Shown: piece by piece, positions 25,692-34,536 of the stretch
Position numbering within the stretch: the stretch's first letter is position 1
Layout: every line of letters starts with the position of its first letter
Source: Halobacteria archaeon AArc-dxtr1
Lineage (GTDB): Archaea; Halobacteriota; Halobacteria; Halobacteriales; Natrialbaceae
Direction of reading: 5' to 3'
Assembly: GCA_025517425.1 (NCBI GenBank)
Contig: JAOPJY010000001.1
Location: forward strand, 1,682,852 to 1,746,851
Length of the DNA stretch: 64,000 nucleotides
Translations under genes and position numbers: made by a program
The notes under the pieces: generated by a model
Seen by the model: only the letters and a program-made list of their open reading frames with translations
Told to the model about the DNA's origin: nothing
Database searches by the model: none

Positions 25692-27020
25692 TCACGTTCC
25701 GTGGTCCCAGCTCCCCATGTAGTCTCGCTGGGTGTCGGTCAGCGCATCGAACTCGACGCCTTCGGCCTCGAGTTTGATCTCGGCGATCTCCTGATCTAAC
25801 TCGTCGGGCACGTCGTGAACGCCGGCCTCGTAGGCGTCGCTTGTTCGCGGCTCGTCGCCGCTCACATCTGCGGAGCGTGGCTCCGCACTCTCGACTAACT
25901 CGCGCACACAGGCGGCTTGCACACCGAATGACTGGTCCATGACCTCGACAGGATGGCCCAGCGAAATGGGCGCGGCGAGGTTGACGAGCCGTCCCTCCGC
26001 GACGACGTTGAGTCGGCGGCCGTCTCCCATCTCGTAGGCCTCGACACCGTCTCGCGCTTCGTAGCGGTCGACCGCGAGCTCGCCCAACGCGTCGAGATCA
26101 ATCTCGATGTCGAAGTGGCCCGCGTTGGCGAGCAGGACCCCGTCTTGCATCTTCTCGAAGTGCTCGCGGACGATGACGTCACGGTTCCCGGTCGTGGTGA
26201 GGAAGACGTCGCCTACTTCGGCTGCCTCGGCCATCGGCATGACATCGTAGCCTTCCATGTGGGCCTCGAGCGCACGTCGGGGCTCGACCTCGGTGACGAT
26301 GACGTTCGCGTTCTGGCCCGAGGCCTTCCGGGCGACGCCCTTGCCACAGTAACCAAAGCCGGCGACGACCACGTTCTTGCCGGCCCACGAGAGGTTCGTG
26401 GTCATCGCGATGCTCGCAAGCGAGGACTCGCCGGTGCCGTGAACGTTGTCGAACAGGCGCTTCATCGGCGTGTCGTTGACGGCGAAGACCGGATACTCGA
26501 GCGCGCCGTCCTCGTCCATCGCGCGCAGGCGGTGAACGCCGGTCGTGGTCTCCTCGGCGCCCCCGATGATGCCGTCGATCAGTTCGGGGTAGTCCTCGTG
26601 AATCGCGGCGACGAGGTCCATCCCGTCGTCGACCGTGACGGTGGGTTCGTGGGCGATGACGGCCTCGATGGCGTCGTAGTACTCCTCGTCGTCGACGCCG
26701 CGTTTGGCGTAGCTCGTGATCGATTCGTGGGCGTCGAGCGCCGCCGAGACGTCGTCGTGGGTCGACAGCGGGTTGCAGCCGGTGACGGCCACCTCTGCGC
26801 CGCCCTCCGCGAGGGTCTCGACTAAAATCGCCGTCTTCGCTTCCACGTGCATCGCCATCGCAATGCGCTCGCCCGCGAAGGGCTGGTCCTCGACGAACTC
26901 AGCACGGACGGACTCGAGAATCGGCATGTGCTGGGCGGCCCAGTCCATCTTCCGGCGGCCCTCGGCTCGAGCCTCTTCTATATCGTCTAACTGCTCGCTG
27001 ATCGGTGCGTACGCGGTCAT
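25692..27020 (-). CDS. ahcY: Adenosylhomocysteinase (S-adenosyl-L-homocysteine hydrolase)
   Basis: 442 residues from the ATG at 27020 (MTAYAPISEQLDDIEEAR). Conserved segments: 'EVAVTGCNPLSTHDDVSAAL', 'DDGMDLVAAIHEDYPELIDGIIGG', 'KRLFDNVHGTGESS' and the NAD site 'VVAGFGYCGKGVA'. It splits S-adenosylhomocysteine into adenosine and homocysteine, keeping methylation running. Oddity: near the C-terminus (about residues 375-395) an insert with 'ESAEPRSADVSGDEPRTSD' interrupts the usual 'VRELVE...VHDVPDELD' junction, and its DNA carries a perfect palindrome (25869-25887). The longer frame to 27218 is not family-like. Confidence 0.95.
   Translation of the reverse strand: MTAYAPISEQLDDIEEARAEGRRKMDWAAQHMPILESVRAEFVEDQPFAGERIAMAMHVEAKTAILVETLAEGGAEVAVTGCNPLSTHDDVSAALDAHESITSYAKRGVDDEEYYDAIEAVIAHEPTVTVDDGMDLVAAIHEDYPELIDGIIGGAEETTTGVHRLRAMDEDGALEYPVFAVNDTPMKRLFDNVHGTGESSLASIAMTTNLSWAGKNVVVAGFGYCGKGVARKASGQNANVIVTEVEPRRALEAHMEGYDVMPMAEAAEVGDVFLTTTGNRDVIVREHFEKMQDGVLLANAGHFDIEIDLDALGELAVDRYEARDGVEAYEMGDGRRLNVVAEGRLVNLAAPISLGHPVEVMDQSFGVQAACVRELVESAEPRSADVSGDEPRTSDAYEAGVHDVPDELDQEIAEIKLEAEGVEFDALTDTQRDYMGSWDHGT
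25869..25887. repeat. Palindromic element inside ahcY
   Basis: TGCGGAGC-GTG-GCTCCGCA is a perfect 8+3+8 inverted repeat followed by CTCTC. The same plan (GCGGA, short spacer, TCCGC, R, CTCTC) recurs in nrdA at 51579 and, with a shorter spacer, between genes at 60544. It encodes part of an apparent peptide insertion. Confidence 0.7.
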
Positions 27021-27103
27021 AGAGTGAACTGAGTGGGACCGGAGGGAAAACGCTACCGAACCGACGCGTTTGGTTGGGAGGTGGCGCCATTCGGATGCGT
27101 CTC

Positions 27104-27466
27104 TCACCGGTGTTCTCTCGTCCGGTCGTAGGCGTACTCGACAGCCTCCTCGAGCGATCCGGGACCGTCGTAGCTCGCCGAAAACAGCGCCATGAACCGG
27201 CGCCCCAGTTTCAGACACCGCTCGACGGTTAGCACGCTCCGGACGGTCGTCGTCTCCGAGATATCGAGCCCAGGATAGCTGACTGCCGTCAGCGTGTAGC
27301 CGGGGTGGTCGTCGCCGTCGAGCGATGCCGGAGCAATCCGGAGACGCAAGTCCCCGGATTCGTGGCGATAGGTTCGATACTGGAGCTCCCGATCGGACTC
27401 CGCGGGGGTATACTGCCGACGCTCCTCTACGTTCCAGTCCGGTGGGACCTCGATATTCATGTCCAC
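27104..27466 (-). CDS. Haloarchaeal hypothetical protein
   Basis: 120 residues starting MDMNIEVPPDWNVEERR (or the second ATG at 27460). The pattern is a small alpha/beta protein: 'LQYRTYRHESGDLRLRIAPASL', 'GYTLTAVSYPGL', then a helical C-terminus 'LTVERCLKLGRRFMALFSASYDG..SLEEAVEYAYDRT'. I do not recognise the family and no catalytic motif is visible. It is downstream of nothing obvious on the minus strand; ahcY follows after about 80 bases, so co-transcription is possible. Confidence 0.65.
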   Translation of the reverse strand: MDMNIEVPPDWNVEERRQYTPAESDRELQYRTYRHESGDLRLRIAPASLDGDDHPGYTLTAVSYPGLDISETTTVRSVLTVERCLKLGRRFMALFSASYDGPGSLEEAVEYAYDRTREHR

Positions 27467-27666
27467 TTCTACCGGGGCAGCGGCTACCTTCGTATCGTCT
27501 TACGCAATATTCTCGAATAGCTCCACCATCGTGAGATAATCGGCCATTCTTTGCCCACTATCTGGTTATATTCTGGCCGATTGAATCGATACTGCCGGAG
27601 AAATCGGCTATGCTTCACTCGGCGTCGTGGACACTGCAGCTGGAGCGTGCGCCACCCCAGCCGCGT

Positions 27667-27764
27667 CCATCATCTTTCATCCACCACTCCGCGTCGATTA
27701 TCCTTCGCCCGCCACTCCGCGTCGATTATCCTTCGTCCGCCACTCCACGTCTCTCACTCCTCGG
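27667..27764. repeat. 28-base tandem repeat between genes
   Basis: Two nearly identical 28-base units (27681-27708 and 27709-27736, core CACTCCGCGTCGATTATCC) are flanked by degraded partial copies on both sides, giving about 3.5 units. The rest of the 287-base gap (27467-27753) holds no gene that I can support. The repeat runs up to the stop of the minus-strand gene at 27754 and slightly into it. Confidence 0.8.
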
Positions 27765-28509
27765 TGGATTCGCCGCGCTCGCTACCCCGGTCTGTCTCCC
27801 GGCTCTCCGTCCGCTGTCCGACGTCCTCCTCGGCGTCGATCTCCGCGTTGGACTCGCCTATCACCTCGTTCGGGTCGATGTCGACGTCCTCGCGCGTCCC
27901 CGACTCCGTCGCCGGATCCTCTGTGGCACCGCCCTCGCCGATCCCCTCGAGCGGGTCCGTCGTCGGATCGGCACGCCGCTCTCCATCGCCGTCGATCTCG
28001 CTGGCGGCGTCTGTCAGCCCGGCGTCCGCTGTCTCCTCTTCGATTCCAGGATCGCTACCGTCGAAGTCGTCCAGCTCGGGGTCCGTCTCGTCGAGATCAG
28101 CTGGCTCCGGATCGGTTTCGTCTTGCCGTCCGGCTCCCGCCTGGCTCTCGGTGCCACTAGTCGTCTTGCCCTCTGGCTCAGTGTCGGTCTCGTCTTGCCG
28201 GAACTCTCGTCTCCCTTCGGCGTCGGTTTCGGTCTCGTCCATCTCCCCCATCTCGTCGTGTTCCTCGGAGAACTCGCCGCCGAGTCGGACCGCGTCGGCG
28301 GTGATCTCGGCGATCGACGCGCTCGCGAGAGGCACCATCCCCCCAGACGTATTCCCCCAGTCCAGGGCGGCCCGCGTCGAGTCGGCGACGTCCGGATCGA
28401 GGTCGACGTACGCTGTCTCTCCCTCGACGTCGGCGACGGTGCCGACGGGCTCTCCAGTGGCGGTCTCGACGAGCTTGTCGATGTCGTCGTCGGTGACGGA
28501 TGGACTCAT
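27754..28509 (-). CDS. Acidic hypothetical protein with N-terminal PRC-barrel-like part
   Basis: 251 residues from the ATG at 28509 (MSPSVTDDDIDKLVE). The first ~90 residues look like a small beta-barrel of PRC type ('GEPVGTVADVEGETAYVDLDP', 'EITADAVRLGGEF'). The remainder is a very acidic, low-complexity tail (Asp/Glu/Thr/Ser-rich, with recurring 'DETDPE' units), probably disordered. It is soluble and of unknown function. It lies downstream of larE on the same strand with about 45 bases between, so the two may be co-transcribed. Confidence 0.65.
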   Translation of the reverse strand: MSPSVTDDDIDKLVETATGEPVGTVADVEGETAYVDLDPDVADSTRAALDWGNTSGGMVPLASASIAEITADAVRLGGEFSEEHDEMGEMDETETDAEGRREFRQDETDTEPEGKTTSGTESQAGAGRQDETDPEPADLDETDPELDDFDGSDPGIEEETADAGLTDAASEIDGDGERRADPTTDPLEGIGEGGATEDPATESGTREDVDIDPNEVIGESNAEIDAEEDVGQRTESRETDRGSERGESTEE

Positions 28510-28554
28510 GACTCGGCGCACTCCCGGTCTCCAGAAGCCGTCCGTGCCTGCAAG

Positions 28555-29394
28555 TTACGGGTGTCCGGACTCGGACGTTCCGTCCTTGCCGCCGGGGCTG
28601 ACGCTTCCCGTCTGATAGCCGTGGAGATCGAGTGTGACGTGATCGAAGCCAATCTCCGAGAGGGCCTCACGAGCAGCGTCGGCGAACGCCGGATCCAGCG
28701 CCCGTTCGAGTTCGTCGGGGGCGACCTCGATGCGAGCCAGACCGTCGTGGTCGCGCACGCGGAACTGCTCGAAGCCCCACTGCCGCAGCAGCGCCTCGGC
28801 GCGTTCGACCCGCGTCAGCCGTTCCTCGGTGACCTCGAGTCCCGTCGGAATCCGCGAGGAGAGACAGGCCATCTGTGGCTTGTCGGCCACCGAGAGATCG
28901 TAGCGATCGGCGATTTCGCGGACCTCTGCCTTCGAGATGCCGTGGTCGAGCAGCGGTGAGTAGACGTCGAGTTCGTCGACGGCCTGGAGGCCTGGCCGGT
29001 GGCCTGCGCCCGGATCGTCGGCGTTGGTGCCGTCACAGACGGTCTCGATCCCCAGCTCGCGGGCAGCTTCGAACATCTCGCCTAAGCGCATCGTTCGGCA
29101 GTGATAACAGCGGTCTGCGTCGTTTTCGACGAACGCGTCGCTCTCGAGTTCCGAAAAGGAGACGATCTCGTGGCGGATGCCGATCTCCTCGGCGACCCGC
29201 TTTGCGTCCTCGAGTTCGGCCTCGGGAAGCGTCTCGGAGGCTGCGGTACAGGCCACGGCGTTCTCGCCGAGCGCGTCGGCAGCCAGCGCGGCCACGACGC
29301 TCGAGTCGACCCCGCCGGAGAACGCCACCAACGCACCGTCGTGACTCGCCAGCGAGTCTCGGGCCGCCTCGAGTTTTGCCTCCACCGTCGTCAT
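28555..29394 (-). CDS. larE: LarE-type ATP-dependent sulfur transferase
   Basis: 279 residues from the ATG at 29394 (MTTVEAKLEAAR). A PP-loop 'AFSGGVDSSVVA' (24-35) marks the adenylating ATP pyrophosphatase fold. Cysteines C96 and C99 ('DRCYHCRTM') and C177 in 'PQMACLSSRIP' match the LarE layout; three cysteines suggest the iron-sulfur-dependent class rather than the single-cysteine sacrificial class (inference). LarE thiolates the pyridinium dinucleotide on the way to the nickel-pincer nucleotide cofactor. LarB and LarC are not in the window, so another sulfur-transfer role is possible. Confidence 0.85.
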   Translation of the reverse strand: MTTVEAKLEAARDSLASHDGALVAFSGGVDSSVVAALAADALGENAVACTAASETLPEAELEDAKRVAEEIGIRHEIVSFSELESDAFVENDADRCYHCRTMRLGEMFEAARELGIETVCDGTNADDPGAGHRPGLQAVDELDVYSPLLDHGISKAEVREIADRYDLSVADKPQMACLSSRIPTGLEVTEERLTRVERAEALLRQWGFEQFRVRDHDGLARIEVAPDELERALDPAFADAAREALSEIGFDHVTLDLHGYQTGSVSPGGKDGTSESGHP

Positions 29395-29539
29395 GGACCT
29401 CCGTTTGCTGCGGACGGGCAAAAGGGCGTTGTCGTTGTTTCACCTCGAACGGTATCGGGGACAGTGGCCTCTCGCTACCCGGAGCGTTGCAGAGGCGCGC
29501 CCGACCGTTAACTCGCCGACCGTCGTACCTGTTTCCACG

Positions 29540-30109
29540 ATGGCCCTATCCGATCAGCTCCGACGGTTTCGATCGACGGCAGAATCTGCGGAATCCACCA
29601 CCGAAACCTCTCCAGACGGCACCTCCCGACTGGAACACACCGCCTCGGCGTCCGCCCGCGGGATCCAGGCGGGGTTCGTCGCCACGATCATCATGACGGC
29701 GTTCCGGCTACCGATTCTGCGATCGCTCCCGCCGTCGGCGGACTTCTGGGCGCAGTACGTTCGCGGTGGCGACCCCGACGACTACCCTCTCGCTGGCTTG
29801 CTCTTGCACCTGCTCTACGGCACCAGCGCGGGGGCAGCCTTCGGCGGCCTGTTCGCGCTCCAGTCGGCCGAGCGCTCGATCGAGTCCGAACAGCGCGGGC
29901 TGGTCTGGGGGTCGGTGTTCGGGATGGTGTTGTCGGCGTTTGGCTCCCAGATCATGTTAGAGGAGGTCCTCGACGTTCGCCTCGACGCAGACGAACTCGC
30001 GCTGTTTCACGCCTCTCACCTCGTCTACGGGATCGCTCTCGGCGCCTGGGTCGGCTCGCGGACCGAAGGTGTCGACGACCCGACGACGGAGTACGGCTAC
30101 GACGACTGA
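29540..30109 (+). CDS. Hypothetical membrane protein
   Basis: 189 residues from the ATG at 29540 (MALSDQLRRF). After a Ser/Thr-rich N-terminal 45 residues come four hydrophobic segments: 'GIQAGFVATIIMTAF', 'LAGLLLHLLYGTSAGAAFGGLFAL', 'GLVWGSVFGMVLSAFGSQIML' and 'HLVYGIALGAWVGS'. The 'H-L-x-Y-G' motif occurs twice, suggesting an internal duplication of a two-helix unit. Family not recognised with certainty. It is divergent from larE. The stop codon lies within the first copy of a 20-base tandem repeat. Confidence 0.75.
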   Translation: MALSDQLRRFRSTAESAESTTETSPDGTSRLEHTASASARGIQAGFVATIIMTAFRLPILRSLPPSADFWAQYVRGGDPDDYPLAGLLLHLLYGTSAGAAFGGLFALQSAERSIESEQRGLVWGSVFGMVLSAFGSQIMLEEVLDVRLDADELALFHASHLVYGIALGAWVGSRTEGVDDPTTEYGYDD

Positions 30110-30197
30110 GAAGGTACGGCGACGACTGAGAAGGTACGGCGACGACTGAGAAGGTACGGCGACGACTGAGAATGCACGGCTATGACGACTGAAACGA
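30101..30197 (+). repeat. 20-base tandem repeat spanning a stop codon
   Basis: Units begin at 30101, 30121, 30141 and 30161 (GACGACTGAGAAGG...), three identical and the fourth with two changes, followed by a partial fifth at 30184. The gene's TGA lies in unit one. Because 20 is not a multiple of 3, the array puts GACTGA in all three frames. Confidence 0.9.
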
Positions 30198-30246
30198 CGC
30201 TTCTCGTCGACAGGAAGTGCCGGTACTGGCGTCTCCCCGCCTCCCC

Positions 30247-30471
30247 TTAGCTCGCCCGCGTCTCGGGCGCCCGATCCCCGCGGAAGAACTTCAACACGCC
30301 GTGGGCTGCCATCCCGAGTAGGGCCCACTTCCAGGCGACAATTCCGACCGCGAACAGCAGTCCTGCCCGGGCGTAGTTTCCACGGCTGATCGCCCGCTTG
30401 GCATCTGCGGCTACCGACAGCACGGTCAGTGACCGGGTCGCCCGCGATCCGAGCAGTTTCTTGAGTACCAT
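30247..30471 (-). CDS. Small hypothetical membrane protein
   Basis: 74 residues: a basic N-terminus ('MVLKKLLGSRATRSL'), an amphipathic stretch 'AADAKRAISRGNYARAGLLFAVGIVAWKWALLGMAAHGVLKFF' with one or two membrane segments, and a short charged tail. Codon use and composition look real, and small proteins of this kind are common in haloarchaea. Function unknown. The 65-base gap to the next minus-strand gene is short enough for an operon. Confidence 0.65.
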   Translation of the reverse strand: MVLKKLLGSRATRSLTVLSVAADAKRAISRGNYARAGLLFAVGIVAWKWALLGMAAHGVLKFFRGDRAPETRAS

Positions 30472-30535
30472 GGGGTCCCTCGCTGTCCGAGCGGTAAAAC
30501 GCCCCGCCCGGAGCGCGCAAGCGCCAGCGAAGCCG

Positions 30536-31057
30536 CTACTCCTCCTCGTCTGTGGAGTCGTCTGACGCCGATTCGTCTCCCTCCCCCTCTGCGACCTCGG
30601 CGGCGACCTCCTCGTCGACTCGTACTGCTCCCGGCTCGGCGGGCGTCTCCTGGGCGTCCGTCTCGGCCATCTCGTCGATCTCTTCGTCCGATCGGTCCTC
30701 GTTTAGATCGACGCTGAGTGCTGCCTCGTCTGTCGATTCCGATCTTGCACTCTCCGTCGCGTCTCCGTCCTCGCCTTCCGGTTCCGCGTCGTCTTCGTCG
30801 CCCTCCCCGGGACTCCCGATCGGGATCTTCTGTGCCTGCTCGAGCGTGGCTTCCTCCGCTCGCTCGATCGCGTCGGGAACGTCGATCGAGTCGTCCGACT
30901 GATCGCGTCGCCAGCGGCCCAGGAGATACGCGACTGCGACGACGCCGAGCGCTGCCAGCAGGGCGTATGCCACCCGACCCGCCCCATCTCTCGCGCTCCC
31001 GTCATCGCCCGATCGACCGCCGTCCGCTGCATTTCGTGCCTGTGAGAGGCGACCCAT
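30536..31057 (-). CDS. Single-span membrane protein with acidic tail
   Basis: 173 residues from the ATG at 31057 (MGRLSQARNAADGG; in-frame ATG at 31126 is an alternative). One membrane helix 'VAYALLAALGVVAVAYLLG' is followed by basic 'RWRR' and then over 110 residues of highly acidic low-complexity sequence ending 'DDSTDEEE'. The charge pattern places the acidic tail in the cytosol. No domain is recognised. It is divergent from the MutS-family gene. Confidence 0.65.
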   Translation of the reverse strand: MGRLSQARNAADGGRSGDDGSARDGAGRVAYALLAALGVVAVAYLLGRWRRDQSDDSIDVPDAIERAEEATLEQAQKIPIGSPGEGDEDDAEPEGEDGDATESARSESTDEAALSVDLNEDRSDEEIDEMAETDAQETPAEPGAVRVDEEVAAEVAEGEGDESASDDSTDEEE

Positions 31058-31172
31058 AGGCGGTGTACCGCTTCGATCAGGAAGTTCGTTGGGGGTGCAC
31101 TCGCCGGATTGGGTCGACGGATCCATCGTCGGGGCGAGGGATTTTTCTCCACGCGCTCTGATACGCCGGTCG

Positions 31173-33248
31173 ATGACGATGGATCTCGAGGCGATTCCGG
31201 GCGTCGGCGAGAAGACCGCCCGCGCGCTGTCGGCACTCGACGACCCCGAACGGGCCTTACGGACCGGCGACGTCGCGACGCTCGCCGCGGCGCCGGGGAT
31301 CAGCCAGGGACGGGCCGCTCGGATCGCCCGCGGTGCGATCCGTAGCGAGCACGACGATCCCGGCGGCTTCCTCGCGACCGACCGTGCCCGCGAGGTCTAC
31401 CGCGAACTCCTCTCGCTGTGCCAGGAGCGGGCGGTGACCCGCTATGCGGCCCAGCGCCTCGAGACGATCTACCCGAGCGCGCGGCGCTCTCGGATCGAGG
31501 AGGTCCGGGCGTTCGCCGAACGGGCCGTCGAGCGCGAGCCAGACCCTGCGGTTCGCGAGGCGCTGTCTGGCCTCGAACCGCTCGAAGAGCCCGGCGACGT
31601 GCAGGTTCGCGAGCGGTGTCTGGCCACCGCGGACGCCGAGCGCTACGCCGAGGCTCGGGAGGCGGTACCCGAGCTCTCCGTCGAGGTCGTCGACGACGCC
31701 CAGGGACTGGCCGAACTGGCTCGGGGGTACGCGACGGTGATCGCCTTAGACGAGCAGTTCGCCGGGATCGCCGTCGACGGCGACGTGCAGGTGCGCCCCG
31801 ACGCTCTCGAGAATCCCGCCGAGATCGTCCCGGAGCGCCCGCTGGCCTTTTTCGCGCGCAATCGCGACCGCATCCGGGCCGCAGTCGCCGTCCACCGCGC
31901 GGCAGCGATGGACGCCCCTTGTGACCTCGCGGCGCTCGAAGACGGGCTCTCTCGCCTCGACGCGGACGGGACGGTCGCGGGCGACGACGAACTCGACCGA
32001 CTGACGGTAGCCGTCGACGATCTGGACGCGGCCGCCTCGGCGGCCGAGAGCGTCGCCAACGACCGACTACGCGAGGCGATCCGCGAACAGGACGTCACCA
32101 TCGAGGGCGCTGACCTACTCTCACTGGTCGAGCGCGGCGCGGGCGTCGATTCGTTACTCTCCCGGGAGCTGGCCGACGAGCACGCTGCCGCCGTCGGGGC
32201 TGCCCGCGAGCACCTGATCGACACCCTCGATCTGGACGCCGGCGAGAGCGAACTCGCCCGCCGGGTCTTCGACGACGAGCCGACGTTTCCAGTCGAGCGC
32301 GAGGAGAGTGCCCTCTCTCGGCTCCGCGAGGAGCTGACGGCGGCCAAAGAGCGCCGGGCCGCCCGGCTCAAGCGCGAGCTGGCCGCGGAGCTGGCCGACC
32401 GGCGAGAGGGAGCCGAGGCGTTGGTCCGCGACGCGCTCGAACTCGACGTGGAGCTCGCAATTTCCCGCTTCGCCCGCGATTTCGACTGCACGATGCCGGA
32501 GTTCGTCTGGGACGACGGGGAGGGAGATAACGGGGTGGGGAACGACGGAGATGTCGGTGACCGGACGGCGACCGCCGTGACACAGGCAGACGGCGGCCTC
32601 TCCGCGACGGGATTCGCTATCGAGGGCGGGCGCTCGCCGCTGCTCGCCGAACCGCCCGAGGAAATCGACCCCGTCGACTACGAGGTCTCCGGCGTGGCTC
32701 TCCTCTCGGGGGTCAACAGCGGCGGGAAGACCTCGACGCTGGATCTGGTCGCGAGCGTCGTCGTTTTGGCGCACATGGGGCTGCCCGTGCCCGCGGACCG
32801 GGTCCGGCTGCGCCGATTCGACGGGCTGCACTACCACGCGAAGACCCAGGGAACTCTCGATGCGGGCGCCTTCGAGTCGACGATCCGAGAGTTCGCCGAC
32901 CTCGCGTCGGGCGGCTCTGGCGCGCTCGTCCTCGTCGACGAACTCGAGAGCATCACCGAGCCGGGTGCCTCCGCGACGATCATCGCGGGCATCCTAGAGG
33001 CGCTGACCGAGAACGGCGCGACCGCCGTCTTCGTCTCCCACCTCGCAGGCGAGATTCGAGAGGAAACCGCCGTCGACGTCACTGTCGACGGCATCGAGGC
33101 GGTCGGGCTGGTCGACGGCGAGCTCGAGGTCAACCGGTCGCCGGTGAAAAACCGGCTGGCGCGCTCGACGCCCGAACTCATCGTCGAGAAGTTACACGAC
33201 GAGCACGACGCCACGTTCTACGACCGCCTGCTAACGAAGTTCGAGTGA
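31173..33248 (+). CDS. MutS-family ATPase with N-terminal helix-hairpin-helix
   Basis: 691 residues from the ATG at 31173 (or 31179). It opens with a helix-hairpin-helix pair ('LEAIPGVGEKTARALSAL', 'AAAPGISQGRAARIA'), continues with a long helical lever/clamp region and ends with the MutS ATPase: Walker A 'GVNSGGKTSTLD' (about 511-522), Walker B 'ALVLVDELES' (about 586) and 'AVFVSHLAGE'. It lacks the MutS mismatch-recognition domain I (no F-x-E near the N-terminus), so it belongs with the MutS-like archaeal paralogues rather than canonical MutS1. Role in repair or recombination is inferred. Confidence 0.88.
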   Translation: MTMDLEAIPGVGEKTARALSALDDPERALRTGDVATLAAAPGISQGRAARIARGAIRSEHDDPGGFLATDRAREVYRELLSLCQERAVTRYAAQRLETIYPSARRSRIEEVRAFAERAVEREPDPAVREALSGLEPLEEPGDVQVRERCLATADAERYAEAREAVPELSVEVVDDAQGLAELARGYATVIALDEQFAGIAVDGDVQVRPDALENPAEIVPERPLAFFARNRDRIRAAVAVHRAAAMDAPCDLAALEDGLSRLDADGTVAGDDELDRLTVAVDDLDAAASAAESVANDRLREAIREQDVTIEGADLLSLVERGAGVDSLLSRELADEHAAAVGAAREHLIDTLDLDAGESELARRVFDDEPTFPVEREESALSRLREELTAAKERRAARLKRELAAELADRREGAEALVRDALELDVELAISRFARDFDCTMPEFVWDDGEGDNGVGNDGDVGDRTATAVTQADGGLSATGFAIEGGRSPLLAEPPEEIDPVDYEVSGVALLSGVNSGGKTSTLDLVASVVVLAHMGLPVPADRVRLRRFDGLHYHAKTQGTLDAGAFESTIREFADLASGGSGALVLVDELESITEPGASATIIAGILEALTENGATAVFVSHLAGEIREETAVDVTVDGIEAVGLVDGELEVNRSPVKNRLARSTPELIVEKLHDEHDATFYDRLLTKFE

Positions 33249-33886
33249 CGTAGCTCGCTCACCGGCGGAAATGACGAGCGACTCCCTCCTTTTCTGTGTC
33301 TATACGTTCGCCTGTGGAACCGATACGGCGACTGTCTGTGTCGCTCAGCTCCAATCTGGAGAAAAACTACCAGATCAGTACACAAATATTATTTCTGATT
33401 ATTGTAGTGGTTGTGGCTATTTTCCAACTACTCAGGGGTTGTCATATCTGGCTGGAAGCCAGAACCAGATCGGAGTCAGAGTGAGTTATGCGGGGCGACA
33501 TGGTGTTCCAAATTCCTGATAACAAGGAACGACAGCATACCTCTTCTGCCTTCTCTAACGCGTGTATGGTGCGTCTGAAGCCAGTATAACGCACTCACTC
33601 TGATCCCGGTACTGTGCTGAAACCCTATTTTGACGCTCCCCGTTTCTTACCGACACCTCTCTTTCGTCTCGAGAGCGGCGATCCCTCAAACCAGATCGTG
33701 AGATAGAATAAATCTATGCACTACATATAACTCTCGTGTCTTTACGCACAAAATATTTTAAATTTGGTAGTTCTCTCTCCTCGAAGCAGAACGGCAAAGA
33801 TCTACTCGACCCATCGCCCCACAGAACGATCTCTCCATCTCCAAAGACTGACCGAAATCGACGCACCATCTGGCGAATGGGGGCCG
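33249..33886. other. AT-rich gene-poor stretch at the left edge of the accessory island
   Basis: About 640 bases with a clear fall in GC. The best coding candidate is a GTG frame at 33296-33484 (62 residues) with one hydrophobic segment ('ILFLIIVVVVAIFQLL') and a basic N-terminus; it could be a small membrane peptide but has little else to support it. I see no RNA gene or intact mobile element. Confidence 0.35.
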
Positions 33887-34168
33887 TTACTCGCTCTCAA
33901 CGACGTGTACATTCTCTCGCATATTGTTGGGGTCGGGAGCACAGACGTAGTACCGCATTTCGGCGGTTGGTTCGACGCCACCGAGCGTTTGCTCGTCGTC
34001 GGTCGTTATTTCCGTTTCGTCGTCATCACCCCTTTCATTGTCACCGTTTCCACCATCCTCACCATTTCTGATATCGTCGCCTGCATAGCCTGCGAGGAGA
34101 GCGATGGAACCGGTTCCACCAGCGACCGTTATTAATTCTCGCCGTGATATATAATCATCTATTATCAT
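33887..34168 (-). pseudogene. Remnant of an exported cupredoxin-like protein
   Basis: 93 residues. The start is Tat-like ('SRRELITVAGGTGSIALLAG'), but the lipobox Cys is replaced (LAGY). A Gly/Asn/Asp linker leads directly to 'YYVCAPDPNNMRENVHVVE', which resembles the last copper-binding loop of halocyanin-type cupredoxins (C-x2-H-x4-M), except that the His is Asp. The barrel between signal and loop is missing. This fits an internally deleted and mutated gene. An alternative is a novel short secreted peptide. Confidence 0.5.
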
Positions 34169-34536
34169 GTGATGCCTGATAGATGAGTTTGAATTTTTTG
34201 CTGCCTGTCACATCGGTGCTTACCTTCTTTTCGTCCGTCGTCCGCGGCCTGTGTAGAGTCCGGTACAGGATGCTGACGGCGGGGTTGAAGCTGATTCAGA
34301 TCTCAATAAATTACAACTATAGGTGTGTAATTCTTCTCGTGATACCGTCTGCACTCGACGAGGGGTTCCTCGAGTTCTCAACGCCGGTTCTGACAGCTCC
34401 CTTCTGGCACTCTGCTCAGCTCACGACGACATGCTCCTCTCTGCCACTTTTACTGATAGGCTTGAATGAAATTACGCTCTGTTTGAATGAGTCACCACTC
34501 TAACATATACATCAGATCATGTTTATTGTCTGTAGC
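34169..34536. other. AT-rich gap between two gene remnants
   Basis: About 370 bases. An open frame at 34183-34503 on the plus strand has hydrophobic stretches but an odd composition for this genome (few Asp/Glu), so I do not call it a gene. No repeats or RNA genes were seen. Confidence 0.4.

Noticed and set aside
27667..27764. Possible CRISPR array
   Set aside because: The units are directly adjacent with no unique spacers and no cas gene is in the window.
30101..30197. Possible CRISPR or origin iterons
   Set aside because: Units of 20 bases without spacers; a plain tandem repeat next to a gene end.
34183..34503. Plus-strand 106-codon frame between the two remnants
   Set aside because: Hydrophobic, poor in acidic residues and without a recognisable domain; unlike genuine genes of this genome.
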